Made by a program: the position numbers and the translations under genes. A stretch of DNA of 64,000 bases, taken from the NCBI RefSeq assembly GCF_000011065.1, contig NC_004663.1, positions 2,294,001-2,358,000 on the forward strand. The letters run 5' to 3'. Positions 1 through 8,587 of this stretch are shown one piece after another. How positions within the stretch are numbered: position 1 is the first letter of the stretch; each line of letters starts with the position of its first letter. The notes under the pieces were generated by a model, which worked only from the letters and a program-made list of their open reading frames with translations, was not told the origin of the DNA and made no database searches. The DNA comes from Bacteroides thetaiotaomicron VPI-5482. Its GTDB lineage: Bacteria; Bacteroidota; Bacteroidia; Bacteroidales; Bacteroidaceae.

Positions 1-1550
1 GTAGTCAGGAACATACCTGCGATAGAAGCTGCATTTTCAAGAGCCACACGAGCTACTTTAGCAGGATCTACTACACCGGCAGCATGCAGATTTTCGTAAA
101 CATCCGTACGAGCATTGTAACCGAAGTCACCTTTACCTTCACGTACTTTCTGAACAACTACCGCACCTTCCTTGCCTGCATTGGCAACAATTTCGCGAAG
201 CGGTTCTTCGATAGCACGTTTGATGATACCGATACCTGTTGTTTCATCCGCATTGTCCCCCTTCATGCCTTCAAGAGAATCGATAGCACGGATGTAAGCA
301 ACGCCACCACCCGGGATGATACCTTCTTCGATAGCAGCGCGAGTTGCACGCAATGCATCGTCTACACGGTCTTTCTTTTCTTTCATTTCTACTTCAGAAG
401 CAGCACCTACATAGAGAACTGCTACACCACCTGACAATTTAGCCAGACGTTCCTGCAATTTCTCACGGTCGTAATCTGATTTAGTAGCAACGATCTGAGC
501 CTTGATCTGATCGCAACGTTCCTTGATGTTTTCTTTCACACCAGCACCGTTTACGATTGTTGTATAATCTTTAGATACTGTTACCTTGTCAGCAGTACCG
601 AGCATTTCGATTGTAGCCTGTTCCAGTTTCAGACCTTTTTCCTCGCTGATTACCACACCACCTGTCAGGATAGCGATATCTTCCAGCATTTCTTTACGAC
701 GGTCGCCGAAGCCCGGAGCCTTCACTGCACAAATCTTCAGCTGAGAACGCAGACGGTTTACTACCAATGTAGTCAACGCTTCGCTATCCACATCTTCTGC
801 GATAACCAACAGAGGACGACCTGTCTGAACAGCCGGTTCGAGGATAGGCAAGAAATCTTTCAGATTAGAAATCTTCTTGTCGTAGATCAGAATGTAAGGT
901 TTCTCCATCTCACATTCCATCTTTTCCGTATTAGTAACGAAATAAGCAGACAGATAACCGCGGTCGAACTGCATACCTTCTACTACACCGATAGTAGTGT
1001 CAGTACCTTTAGCTTCTTCGATAGTGATTACACCGTCCTTAGAAACTTTGCGCATAGCGTCAGCAATCAATTTACCGATTACCGGATCATTGTTAGCAGA
1101 TACAGTAGCAACCTGTTCGATCTTGTCGTAGTTGTCACCTACAGTTTCAGCTTGTGCCTTGATTGATTCTACCACTTTGGCAACAGCCTTGTCAATACCA
1201 CGTTTGATATCCATCGGGCTTGCACCGGCAGTCACATTCTTCAAACCTTCAGCTACGATAGCCTGAGCCAAAACAGTTGCAGTAGTTGTACCGTCACCTG
1301 CATCGTCACCAGTCTTAGAAGCGACTTCTTTCACCAGTTGTGCACCGGTATTTTGGTAAGCGTCTGCCAATTCGATCTCCTTTGCTACTGTCACCCCGTC
1401 TTTTGTGATGTGCGGAGCACCGAATTTCTTTTCGATGATAACGTTACGTCCTTTCGGGCCAAGAGTTACTTTTACTGCATTTGCCAATGCATCGACACCT
1501 TTTTTCAATTGGTCGCGGGCATCGATATTGAATAATATTTCTTTTGCCAT
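1..1550 (-). CDS. groL: 60 kDa chaperonin GroEL, 3' end cut by window
   Basis: This is the large chaperonin subunit, which folds proteins in a tetradecameric cytosolic ring with GroES and ATP. The minus-strand frame runs from ATG at 1550 to base 1 without a stop. The product starts MAKEILFNIDARDQLKKGVD and shows the GroEL signatures VTLGPKGRNV, the ATP-site segment GDGTTTATVLA and the late GGGVAYIRA segment. Roughly 517 residues are in the window, so only the last few tens, including any GGM-type tail, are missing. groES lies 44 bases upstream, so the two form the usual groESL operon. Identity is certain from sequence; the C-terminus is unseen. Confidence 0.98.
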   Translation of the reverse strand, partial: MAKEILFNIDARDQLKKGVDALANAVKVTLGPKGRNVIIEKKFGAPHITKDGVTVAKEIELADAYQNTGAQLVKEVASKTGDDAGDGTTTATVLAQAIVAEGLKNVTAGASPMDIKRGIDKAVAKVVESIKAQAETVGDNYDKIEQVATVSANNDPVIGKLIADAMRKVSKDGVITIEEAKGTDTTIGVVEGMQFDRGYLSAYFVTNTEKMECEMEKPYILIYDKKISNLKDFLPILEPAVQTGRPLLVIAEDVDSEALTTLVVNRLRSQLKICAVKAPGFGDRRKEMLEDIAILTGGVVISEEKGLKLEQATIEMLGTADKVTVSKDYTTIVNGAGVKENIKERCDQIKAQIVATKSDYDREKLQERLAKLSGGVAVLYVGAASEVEMKEKKDRVDDALRATRAAIEEGIIPGGGVAYIRAIDSLEGMKGDNADETTGIGIIKRAIEEPLREIVANAGKEGAVVVQKVREGKGDFGYNARTDVYENLHAAGVVDPAKVARVALENAASIAGMFLT

Positions 1551-1594
1551 AATGATATCTTATTTATTTAATATGATAAATTTAGAATTTTGAA

Positions 1595-1867
1595 TTAACC
1601 CAAGATAGCGAGAACATCGCTCTGACGCATGATAAGGTATTTAGTGCCTTCTACTTCAAGTTCTGTTCCGGCATACTTGCCATAAAGAACTGTATCGCCT
1701 ACTTTCAATACCATTTCTTCGTCTTTCGTTCCGTGACCAACTGCCACAACTTCACCCTTCAAAGGTTTTTCTTTTGCTGTATCAGGAATAATGATACCAC
1801 CAATTGTTTTTTCTTCTGCAGGTGCAGGGAGGATAAGCACTCTGTCTGCTAATGGTTTAATGTTCAT
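1595..1867 (-). CDS. groS: 10 kDa co-chaperonin GroES
   Basis: This is the co-chaperonin lid that caps the GroEL ring. At 90 residues it has the usual family length. It begins MNIKPLADRVLILPAPAEEK, followed by the mobile-loop segment TIGGIIIPDTAKEKPLKG, and has the typical VAVGHGTKD and VLYGKYAGTE segments. It is first in the groES-groEL pair, 44 bases ahead of groEL. The 240 bases upstream hold no obvious CIRCE operator. A TACTTTTC element at 1948-1955 (read on the minus strand) is one base off the Bacteroides -7 consensus but has no matching -33 box. Confidence 0.98.
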   Translation of the reverse strand: MNIKPLADRVLILPAPAEEKTIGGIIIPDTAKEKPLKGEVVAVGHGTKDEEMVLKVGDTVLYGKYAGTELEVEGTKYLIMRQSDVLAILG

Positions 1868-2129
1868 AGTTCTTTTTTTTGATTTTATTTGTTATACATT
1901 ATATTCATGATTTGTCCTCTTCTTGAAGAAGACGCTAAATCAGTTGCGAAAAGTATGCCAAAGCAAAATAATGATTGTTTGGCAGAAATTGACTGACAAA
2001 ATGACTGACAACAGGTTATTAATGGCAAAAAAGCATATTTGTTCCACACTTTTTAAACAATAGAAGCGGATTATTCCTTATAATAACGTATATTCGTAAA
2101 CGAACCCCAAGATGAACTGTATAGATTAT

Positions 2130-3158
2130 ATGAATAAAATAAGTTTTGGCATATCCATCGCTTTTTGCGTACTCTGTTCCTGCACTTCACGTACAGGACA
2201 AAAATCTTCTGATGAAACTTTGCAGGTCGATTCGCTGGCACAGGATACAATTGCGGAAACTGTGGCAGAACCTGTCGTCAAAAAGATTACTCCGGAAGAA
2301 ATTCAAATCACCAAAGAGCTGCTGTATGATAAGTACACGCTGGAAGATACATATCCTTATAAAGATACGACCCGCAGTTTCCAATGGGAGAAAATAAAGG
2401 AACAGCTTGCTTTGCTCGAAAATATACAAATACAGCCGTCTCAATGGGCTATCCTCCAGAATTACAAGAACAGAAACGGTGAAGCTCCATTGGTGAAAAA
2501 CTTCAAAAGAAATGCCTACGGACGGGTAGCGGACACGCTTGGGGTAGAACGATACCAGTCTGTCCCGCTTTATCTGCTGACGGATACGGTAACACCCGAA
2601 CGCTACGGGCAGGATGGTGAACTGACGCGTTTCATCGAAGACGGAGAAAACTTTGTCAAAGCAGAACCGATATTTACAGAAGGCGAATGGATGATTCCTA
2701 AAAAGTATGTTAAAGTGATCGGAGATACGGTGGTTTTCAATAAAGCCATCTTTGTGGACCGCCATAATCAGAATATTACCGCACTGGAACGCACGGAAAA
2801 AGGGAAATGGGTAGTACGCAGTATGAACCCTTCTACTACCGGACTTCACCGACCGCCGTATGCGCAGGAAACTCCTTTAGGAATGTTCGTACTGCAGGAA
2901 AAGAAGGTGAAAATGATATTTCTGAAAGACGGCTCGAAAGAGACAGGAGGCTATGCGCCTTACGCCAGCCGCTTCACGGACGGGGCCTACATTCACGGAG
3001 TACCTGTCAATGAGCCCCGAAAGACACAGATAGAATATAGCTGGTCACTGGGAACCACTCCCCGATCACATATGTGTGTACGGAACGCAACTTCCCATGC
3101 CAAATTTATTTTCGACTGGGCACCTGTTAATGAGACGATTATTTTTGTTTTGGAATAA
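2130..3158 (+). CDS. L,D-transpeptidase (YkuD) family lipoprotein
   Basis: This is probably an exported L,D-transpeptidase acting on peptidoglycan or anchoring proteins to it. The C-terminal third carries the family signature: IHGVPVN at about residue 290, then SHMCVRN, the Cys being the expected nucleophile (a variant of the SHGCVR motif). The N-terminus has a short hydrophobic stretch ending in VLCSC, a lipobox-like site. The frame is also open from an ATG at 2112, but the Met at 2130 gives a more normal lipoprotein signal. Residues 20-250 have no motif I recognise. The next gene is a second, different YkuD-like protein, which suggests a shared envelope role. The exact substrate is unknown. 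Confidence 0.82.
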   Translation: MNKISFGISIAFCVLCSCTSRTGQKSSDETLQVDSLAQDTIAETVAEPVVKKITPEEIQITKELLYDKYTLEDTYPYKDTTRSFQWEKIKEQLALLENIQIQPSQWAILQNYKNRNGEAPLVKNFKRNAYGRVADTLGVERYQSVPLYLLTDTVTPERYGQDGELTRFIEDGENFVKAEPIFTEGEWMIPKKYVKVIGDTVVFNKAIFVDRHNQNITALERTEKGKWVVRSMNPSTTGLHRPPYAQETPLGMFVLQEKKVKMIFLKDGSKETGGYAPYASRFTDGAYIHGVPVNEPRKTQIEYSWSLGTTPRSHMCVRNATSHAKFIFDWAPVNETIIFVLE

Positions 3159-3201
3159 AAATCCCTATCTTTACCGCGATTTTATTTCAAGCTTAAACCC
3201 T

Positions 3202-3918
3202 ATGCTTCAGAAAGTTATATTATTTTTATCATTCCTTTTCATTCCATTCAGCCATGTTTCAGTCGACACAATGGCCGTTCCTGCATCTGACTTTCCGACT
3301 CCTGTGTCCGAATTAGCTGCCGGCGAACAGCTCTTTGAAGAAATGGAGTTGGGTGGAATTGTCAATTTCATTGCATTCCGTCAGGCTGTCGCCGGTTACA
3401 ACCGCATCAAGGAGAAGAGTAAACCGATTCTGACGCTGATTGACTTCTCAAAGCCGTCTACCGAAAAACGTTTTTTTGTCTTCGATATGGAGAAGAAACA
3501 ACTGCTGTATTCATCAGTAGTCTCACACGGACGAAACAGCGGAGAGAATTATGCCACTTCTTTCTCCAACCAAAACGGCTCTTATAAAAGCTCATTGGGA
3601 TTTTATCTCACTGAAAACACTTACCAAGGCGGAAACGGCTATTCACTCATCCTAAACGGACTCGAAAAAGGAATCAATGACAAAGCTAAAGAACGTTCCA
3701 TCGTCGTGCACGGGGCTTCATACGCCAATCCGACAGTAGCCGCCTCGGGACGTTTGGGGAGAAGTCTGGGATGTCCTGCCCTCCCGACAAAACTAGCCAA
3801 GCCCATCATTAATACAATTAAAGATGGCAGTGTTATGTTTATCTATGCCAATAATAGCAGCTATCTTGCTCAAAGCGACATCTTAAAAAATGTCAGTGCC
3901 CCCATGCCGGCACTCTAA
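3202..3918 (+). CDS. Murein L,D-transpeptidase catalytic domain (YkuD_2-like) protein
   Basis: This 238-residue exported protein starts MLQKVILFLSFLFIPFSHVS, a signal peptide. The frame is open 42 codons further upstream, but that part overlaps the preceding gene and has no signal character. The core holds KRFFVFDMEKKQLLYSSVVSHG, then VVHGASYA and GRSLGCPALP, the HG and SxGC elements of the YkuD_2 group with Cys as the predicted nucleophile. It follows the other L,D-transpeptidase gene by 43 bases and converges on the kinase gene downstream. A role in cell-wall cross-linking or trimming is inferred from the family only. Confidence 0.8.
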   Translation: MLQKVILFLSFLFIPFSHVSVDTMAVPASDFPTPVSELAAGEQLFEEMELGGIVNFIAFRQAVAGYNRIKEKSKPILTLIDFSKPSTEKRFFVFDMEKKQLLYSSVVSHGRNSGENYATSFSNQNGSYKSSLGFYLTENTYQGGNGYSLILNGLEKGINDKAKERSIVVHGASYANPTVAASGRLGRSLGCPALPTKLAKPIINTIKDGSVMFIYANNSSYLAQSDILKNVSAPMPAL

Positions 3919-3972
3919 ACAGTCTTTATCAGAAAGAGCTGCACGGACTAACCGCACAAAGGAAGAACAACT

Positions 3973-6624
3973 TTACTTTATCGGCAGGGTAAACCAGAAA
4001 CAAGAACCTTTCTCTGGTTCACTATCTACGCCAATCTCGCCACCCAGTTGTTCCACAATACTGCGGCAAATGGAAAGCCCGAGTCCTGTGCCATGTACAA
4101 AGGAATTCAGTTTGACGAAACGCTCAAAAATCTCGTTCTGCATTTCCGGCTCAATACCTATGCCTGTATCGGCAATGTAGAAACGCAGATGAGCCTCATC
4201 AAGCTGATCATAGCCTACCCGTATATTTCCTTCTTCCGTGAATTTAAGCGCATTGTTTACAAAGTTGGAAATAACCTGATGTAAACGATTGCGGTCACTC
4301 ATGATGCGACATTCCGGCAGATGGCGGTCAAAAAGGATTTCCACGTTCGGTCTGGCCTTCATTCTCATAGCGAGAACAATATCTTCACAAAGCAGATTTA
4401 CGTCCACTTCACGTTCGGTGAAATCGAACGTTCCCGCCTCAATCTTCGATAAGTCAAGAATATCTGAAATCAATTGTAATAACAGGTCATTGTTTTCTTC
4501 CACAATATCCATGTACTGCCGTCTTTCCTCCATGTCCTCCGTATCCACCATCAGACTGGAAAAACCAACTATGGCATTCAGCGGAGTGCGTATCTCATGA
4601 CTCATATTGGCAAGGAAAGCAGACTTCAACCGGTCGGATTCTTCGGCTTTCTCTTTTGCCTCTATCAGTTTGGCTTCCGTTTCTTTCAAGGCAGTGATAT
4701 CGTAGTTGACTCCAATCAATTCCACTTGGCCTTTTTCCGGCTCATAGAGATTCAACACTACATTGGTACGCACCCAGTTCCATTCATTCTTCGTACCGGG
4801 ACGCAAAATACGCATCTCACCTTTGAAGGCTTTTGCTTTCCCTTTCTTTGCTTCTTCAAAAAAAGCAAGCATACGGGAACGGTCATCCGGATGCATTTTG
4901 GAGTAAACACCGACTACATCGGAAAGAGGTGTATTCTCATCCTCTCCCATATTCTTGAACCATTGCTTGATGGCATAGCCCTGACGATTCAGCAGATTGA
5001 GTTTGGCATATCCCACCTTGGCATAATCAGATATAAGAAGAAACAGATTCTCAAAATCAGAAATAGGCTTCAAGGCATCAATACGCTCCGTATTATCCAT
5101 ATTAATAAGGATATATCCGGTAAGGTTACCATGATTATCATATAATTTGCGGACTTTTGTATAAAGTTCGATGACACCGGCTTTCAATGGACGATAATAC
5201 CCCGTGTGGCGGGCACATTCGAACGAATAACGGGCACGAAAATCCGTAATACTGCTCTTGCGTATACTCTCAAGTATCTGGGCATCCACATTCGGGTTTT
5301 CAAAGAAATTGAGTCCGATCACCTCCGACTTATCTGAAATTCCCAGAATATCCATATCCCTCTCGTTCAAATCCACCAGATTCCCCTCTTTATCGTAAAT
5401 CTCCACCCCGGCAGGAATATTGGCAAAGATGTTTTTGAAGAGTCTTTCACTGCGTGCCAAAGCTGCTTGTTCGAAGATTACTTTCTCTTTCGCCCTGCGT
5501 AGTTCAAGGCAAATACTGATTACATTGGCCAAAGAAGACAGCCAGCGATAATCTTCGTCCGACCATGAAGCGGAACCATCCACCAAATCTACTCCCATAA
5601 ATCCGTAGACATGATCATTGACTACCAATGGAGTCGCCATCAAAGCCTTAATTCCCTGACGGGACAACACCTCATATTCACCCTGCCCCATTCCAGGCAT
5701 CGGCTTTAATGTTTCAAATAAAATAGGCTTCTTGCCCAATATCTGTGATGTCCACCACGGCATGAAGTCTACCGGAATTTCCTGCAATTTATTTATTTCC
5801 GCTTTTACTCCTTCCGCTACAACTTCATAGGTACAGTTATAAAAATGATTTTCTTCGTCCGTCTCGAAAATATAGGCACGTCCCGCCCGATAAAAAGCCA
5901 GAATATCTTTTAATATCTCATAAATTCCTGTCTCGACTTCTTCATCTTTCAGAAAACGGGACAAAGACCGTGAAATTGAGTTCTGATAATAAAGCAAATC
6001 GTTGATACGGTGTGAGATGGTTTCCGTTTTTTCATGTTCCACCTTCTCGACAGATTCCTGTTCAAAGTCTGCCGCATGTTCAGCCACGTATTTCCATAAG
6101 GGGGCGGCGTTGAGTGACTGCATGATCTCATTGTTTTCCAGCAGTTGTTTCACTTCTTCAAAAGTCAGCAGATGTACAGACAAATCTTCGGTATCTTCCA
6201 GATGTTGATGATCTATCGGTTCGACATCCGTAGCTAGGAAGCAATGAGTCAGGTTGGTATGCGTACTCGGATTGGCAGATATCACCATGTATTCCTGCCA
6301 GTTTCCTTTTCCATATCCGGTCTCTTCCCACAGTTCGCGCTGAGCGGAAACTAATGGGGAAGCATCCTCTTTATCACAAACTCCGGCACAGAGCTCATAA
6401 GAGGTACGTCCCAATCCAGGACGATACTGACGGACAAATACAAATTTGCCGTCTTTGGTTATTGCTATCGTGTTTACCCAATCGGGATATTCAAGAATAT
6501 AATATTCAGGGATGTGGTTTCCATTAGGCAATAGCATATCTTCGCAGCGTACTGTCAACCACGGGCGGCGAAACAGATATTTGCTACTTACTGTTTTCCA
6601 GGCCTTCTCTTTCTCTTCCATCAT
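3973..6624 (-). CDS. NUDIX-GAF-PAS-PAS-histidine kinase fusion
   Basis: This is an 883-residue cytosolic sensor kinase with an enzyme-like N-terminus. Residues 45-185 are a NUDIX hydrolase domain of the ADP-sugar pyrophosphatase type with an intact box (Gly81, then Arg96-Glu97 and Glu100-Glu101 of REVxEE form, here RELWEETG). Residues 225-375 resemble GAF and about 395-515 and 530-650 are PAS domains. The HisKA dimer domain has His676 in SHEIRTPLN. The ATPase has the N box NFVNNALKF, DTGIGI and GTGLGLSICR. There is no transmembrane segment and no receiver domain, and no response regulator gene lies beside it. The frame is open to 6684, but a TACTTTTG promoter element at 6643-6650 lies inside that extension, so the Met at 6624 is the likely start. 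The NUDIX domain may hydrolyse or just sense a nucleotide-sugar. Confidence 0.9.
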   Translation of the reverse strand: MMEEKEKAWKTVSSKYLFRRPWLTVRCEDMLLPNGNHIPEYYILEYPDWVNTIAITKDGKFVFVRQYRPGLGRTSYELCAGVCDKEDASPLVSAQRELWEETGYGKGNWQEYMVISANPSTHTNLTHCFLATDVEPIDHQHLEDTEDLSVHLLTFEEVKQLLENNEIMQSLNAAPLWKYVAEHAADFEQESVEKVEHEKTETISHRINDLLYYQNSISRSLSRFLKDEEVETGIYEILKDILAFYRAGRAYIFETDEENHFYNCTYEVVAEGVKAEINKLQEIPVDFMPWWTSQILGKKPILFETLKPMPGMGQGEYEVLSRQGIKALMATPLVVNDHVYGFMGVDLVDGSASWSDEDYRWLSSLANVISICLELRRAKEKVIFEQAALARSERLFKNIFANIPAGVEIYDKEGNLVDLNERDMDILGISDKSEVIGLNFFENPNVDAQILESIRKSSITDFRARYSFECARHTGYYRPLKAGVIELYTKVRKLYDNHGNLTGYILINMDNTERIDALKPISDFENLFLLISDYAKVGYAKLNLLNRQGYAIKQWFKNMGEDENTPLSDVVGVYSKMHPDDRSRMLAFFEEAKKGKAKAFKGEMRILRPGTKNEWNWVRTNVVLNLYEPEKGQVELIGVNYDITALKETEAKLIEAKEKAEESDRLKSAFLANMSHEIRTPLNAIVGFSSLMVDTEDMEERRQYMDIVEENNDLLLQLISDILDLSKIEAGTFDFTEREVDVNLLCEDIVLAMRMKARPNVEILFDRHLPECRIMSDRNRLHQVISNFVNNALKFTEEGNIRVGYDQLDEAHLRFYIADTGIGIEPEMQNEIFERFVKLNSFVHGTGLGLSICRSIVEQLGGEIGVDSEPEKGSCFWFTLPIK

Positions 6625-6642
6625 TATTTGGTTTGCTTGCGG

Positions 6643-6650
6643 CAAAAGTA
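6643..6650 (-). promoter_or_regulatory. -7 promoter element of the NUDIX-kinase gene
   Basis: TACTTTTG read on the minus strand matches the Bacteroides -7 consensus TAnnTTTG. It ends 18 bases before the ATG at 6624. A TTTG lies further upstream (31-base gap), which is too far for a standard -33 box. Confidence 0.5.
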
Positions 6651-6699
6651 ATGATTTTAGCCGGATAACTATCGCTCTATACAAACAAATATCTGTTTT

Positions 6700-6861
6700 T
6701 TACTCGCAAGTGATCTCTATTGTCTGTACCTGTTCGAGGTACTTCTTTGTAGCACTAACCAGCGAACTCCCCATATAATACCAAAACATCAGGCTGATGA
6801 TGATCATTAATGCACCGATCATCGCAAAACGACTTCTTTGTTCCAACATACTGCTACTCAT
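6700..6861 (-). CDS. Small single-pass membrane protein, 53 residues
   Basis: A short open frame runs from ATG at 6861 to TAA at 6700. The product starts MSSSMLEQRSRFAMIGALMI and continues through a hydrophobic stretch to a short charged tail (KKYLEQVQTIEITCE). It has one predicted membrane helix at about residues 13-30 with a positively charged N-flank. A purine-rich AGAGAGGAGA sits just ahead of the ATG, and TATCTTTG, a perfect Bacteroides -7 box, lies at 6892-6899. It reads in the same direction as the kinase gene 75 bases downstream. I recognise no family. The promoter, start signals and hydrophobic profile make it a credible gene. Confidence 0.65.
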   Translation of the reverse strand: MSSSMLEQRSRFAMIGALMIIISLMFWYYMGSSLVSATKKYLEQVQTIEITCE

Positions 6862-6891
6862 ATCTCTTCTCCTCTCTTATTTTATGTTTCA

Positions 6892-6899
6892 CAAAGATA
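6892..6899 (-). promoter_or_regulatory. -7 promoter element for the 53-residue membrane protein
   Basis: TATCTTTG on the minus strand is an exact TAnnTTTG match, 30 bases before the ATG at 6861. The region upstream is T-rich, with TTTG 14 bases away, closer than the usual 19-21. Confidence 0.5.
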
Positions 6900-7080
6900 A
6901 CACCGAAATGCTACAAAAAATTGACAAGAATGTTTCAAAAACCTTAAATATTGAATTTATTTAACCAACCGGAGGGAAATAGTCTCCTGCATACAGGCTG
7001 TTTTATCCTTCCGGAAATATTAATGTAACAATCTGCTACATTCAATTTAACGATTATTAGTTTATCCGCAAACTAGTTAC

Positions 7081-7088
7081 TATCTTTG
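7081..7088 (+). promoter_or_regulatory. -7 promoter element of the hydrogenase operon
   Basis: TATCTTTG on the plus strand matches TAnnTTTG and lies 29 bases ahead of the ATG at 7118. No clean TTTG sits at the proper distance upstream. Confidence 0.5.
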
Positions 7089-7117
7089 CAGCCACTAACA
7101 ACCCTTTTAATTACTAT

Positions 7118-8587
7118 ATGGCTTTTACTAATAATATTATGATTGTCCGGCATAAATTGCTGGCTGATCTCGTCAGACTCTGGAAAAACGACCAGTTAGT
7201 AGAAAAAATTGACCGTCTCCCTATTGAGCTGAGTCCGCGCAAATCAAAACCGCTGGGGCGTTGCTGCGTACATAAAGAACGTGCTGTATGGAGATACAAG
7301 ACCTTCCCGCTGATGGGACTGGATATGACGGACGAACACGACGAAGTAACTCCTCTCTCCGAATATGCACGGATGGCATTGAACCGCCCGGAACCAAGTA
7401 AGGAAAATATCATGTGTGTCATTGACGAAGCCTGTTCTTCCTGCGTACAGATTAATTATGAAATCACCAATCTTTGCCGGGGATGTGTGGCACGCAGCTG
7501 CTATATGAATTGCCCTAAGGATGCAATACGTTTCAAGAAAAACGGTCAGGCAATGATTGATCATGATACTTGCGTCAGTTGCGGTATCTGCCATAAGAGT
7601 TGTCCTTATCACGCGATTGTATATATCCCCGTTCCTTGCGAAGAATCCTGTCCGGTGAAAGCTATCAGCAAAGATGAGCATGGCGTGGAACATATTGACG
7701 AAAGCAAGTGCATCTACTGTGGAAAATGTATGAATGCCTGCCCGTTCGGTGCTATCTTTGAGATTTCACAAACCTTTGATGTACTGCAACACATCAAGAA
7801 AGGAGAAAAGTTGGTAGCTATCATCGCTCCGTCTATCCTCGGACAGTTCAAGACTTCTATCGAACAGGTATACGGCGCCTTTAAAGAAATAGGATTCACC
7901 GACATTATCGAAGTAGCCGAAGGAGCCATGATGACCACCAGCAATGAGGCACACGAACTGCTGGAAAAACTGGAAGAAGGCCAGAAATTCATGACTACTT
8001 CCTGCTGTCCTTCTTACATTGAACTAGTAGAAAAGCACATGACGGAAATGAAACCGTACGTTTCTACCACAGGATCACCGATGTATTATGCGGCACGAAT
8101 CGCCAAAGAGAAACATCCGGATGCGAAGATTGTATTTGTCGGTCCATGCGTAGCCAAACGAAAAGAGGTACGCCGTGACGATGCTGTAGACTATATCCTG
8201 ACATTCGAGGAAGTAGGTTCTATCTTGGATGGAATGGACATTCAGCTGGAACAGGTGAATTCTTTCTCTATACTGCATACTTCCGTCCGCGAAGCACATG
8301 GTTTTGCACAAGCCGGTGGTGTGATGGGAGCCGTAAAAGCATATCTGAAAGAAGAAGCGGACAAGATCAATGCTATCCAAGTGTCGGATATCAACAAAAA
8401 AAATATAGCCTTGCTGCGTGCCTGTGCCAAAACAGGAAAAGCAGCGGGACAGTTTATCGAAGTGATGGCTTGCGAAGGTGGCTGTATCACCGGACCGAGT
8501 ACGCACAACGACATTGTTTCAGGACGTCGTCAATTAGCACAAGAGCTGCTCAAGCGGAAAGAAAGCTATGAGACAATGGATAGATAA
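7118..8587 (+). CDS. [FeFe] hydrogenase catalytic subunit, group B-like
   Basis: This 489-residue protein interconverts protons and H2 using ferredoxin-type electrons. The N-terminal half holds several cysteine clusters for 4Fe-4S centres (C120-x2-C123, C152-x2-C155-x2-C158-x3-C162, C198-x2-C201-x2-C204-x3-C208). The H-cluster motifs are TTSCCPSY (C296, C297), VGPCVAK (C344) and EVMACEGGC (C452, C456). They differ from the group A forms (TSCCPxW, MPCxxK) and fit the group B proteins common in Bacteroides. No signal peptide or membrane segment is seen, so it should be cytosolic. The gene overlaps hydE by 20 bases and heads an operon with all H-cluster maturases. The likely role is disposal of fermentative reductant; the redox partner is not encoded here. 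Confidence 0.92.
   Translation: MAFTNNIMIVRHKLLADLVRLWKNDQLVEKIDRLPIELSPRKSKPLGRCCVHKERAVWRYKTFPLMGLDMTDEHDEVTPLSEYARMALNRPEPSKENIMCVIDEACSSCVQINYEITNLCRGCVARSCYMNCPKDAIRFKKNGQAMIDHDTCVSCGICHKSCPYHAIVYIPVPCEESCPVKAISKDEHGVEHIDESKCIYCGKCMNACPFGAIFEISQTFDVLQHIKKGEKLVAIIAPSILGQFKTSIEQVYGAFKEIGFTDIIEVAEGAMMTTSNEAHELLEKLEEGQKFMTTSCCPSYIELVEKHMTEMKPYVSTTGSPMYYAARIAKEKHPDAKIVFVGPCVAKRKEVRRDDAVDYILTFEEVGSILDGMDIQLEQVNSFSILHTSVREAHGFAQAGGVMGAVKAYLKEEADKINAIQVSDINKKNIALLRACAKTGKAAGQFIEVMACEGGCITGPSTHNDIVSGRRQLAQELLKRKESYETMDR

Noticed and set aside
1868..2111. Heat-shock operator (CIRCE) upstream of groES
   Set aside because: No TTAGCACTC-type inverted repeat was found in this interval.
2187..2849. 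220-codon frame antisense to the first L,D-transpeptidase gene
   Set aside because: Composition is that of a reverse-strand shadow, and the plus-strand gene carries clear catalytic motifs.
3973..6624. Hybrid two-component protein with receiver domain
   Set aside because: The sequence ends right after the ATPase G2 region; no phospho-acceptor Asp domain follows.
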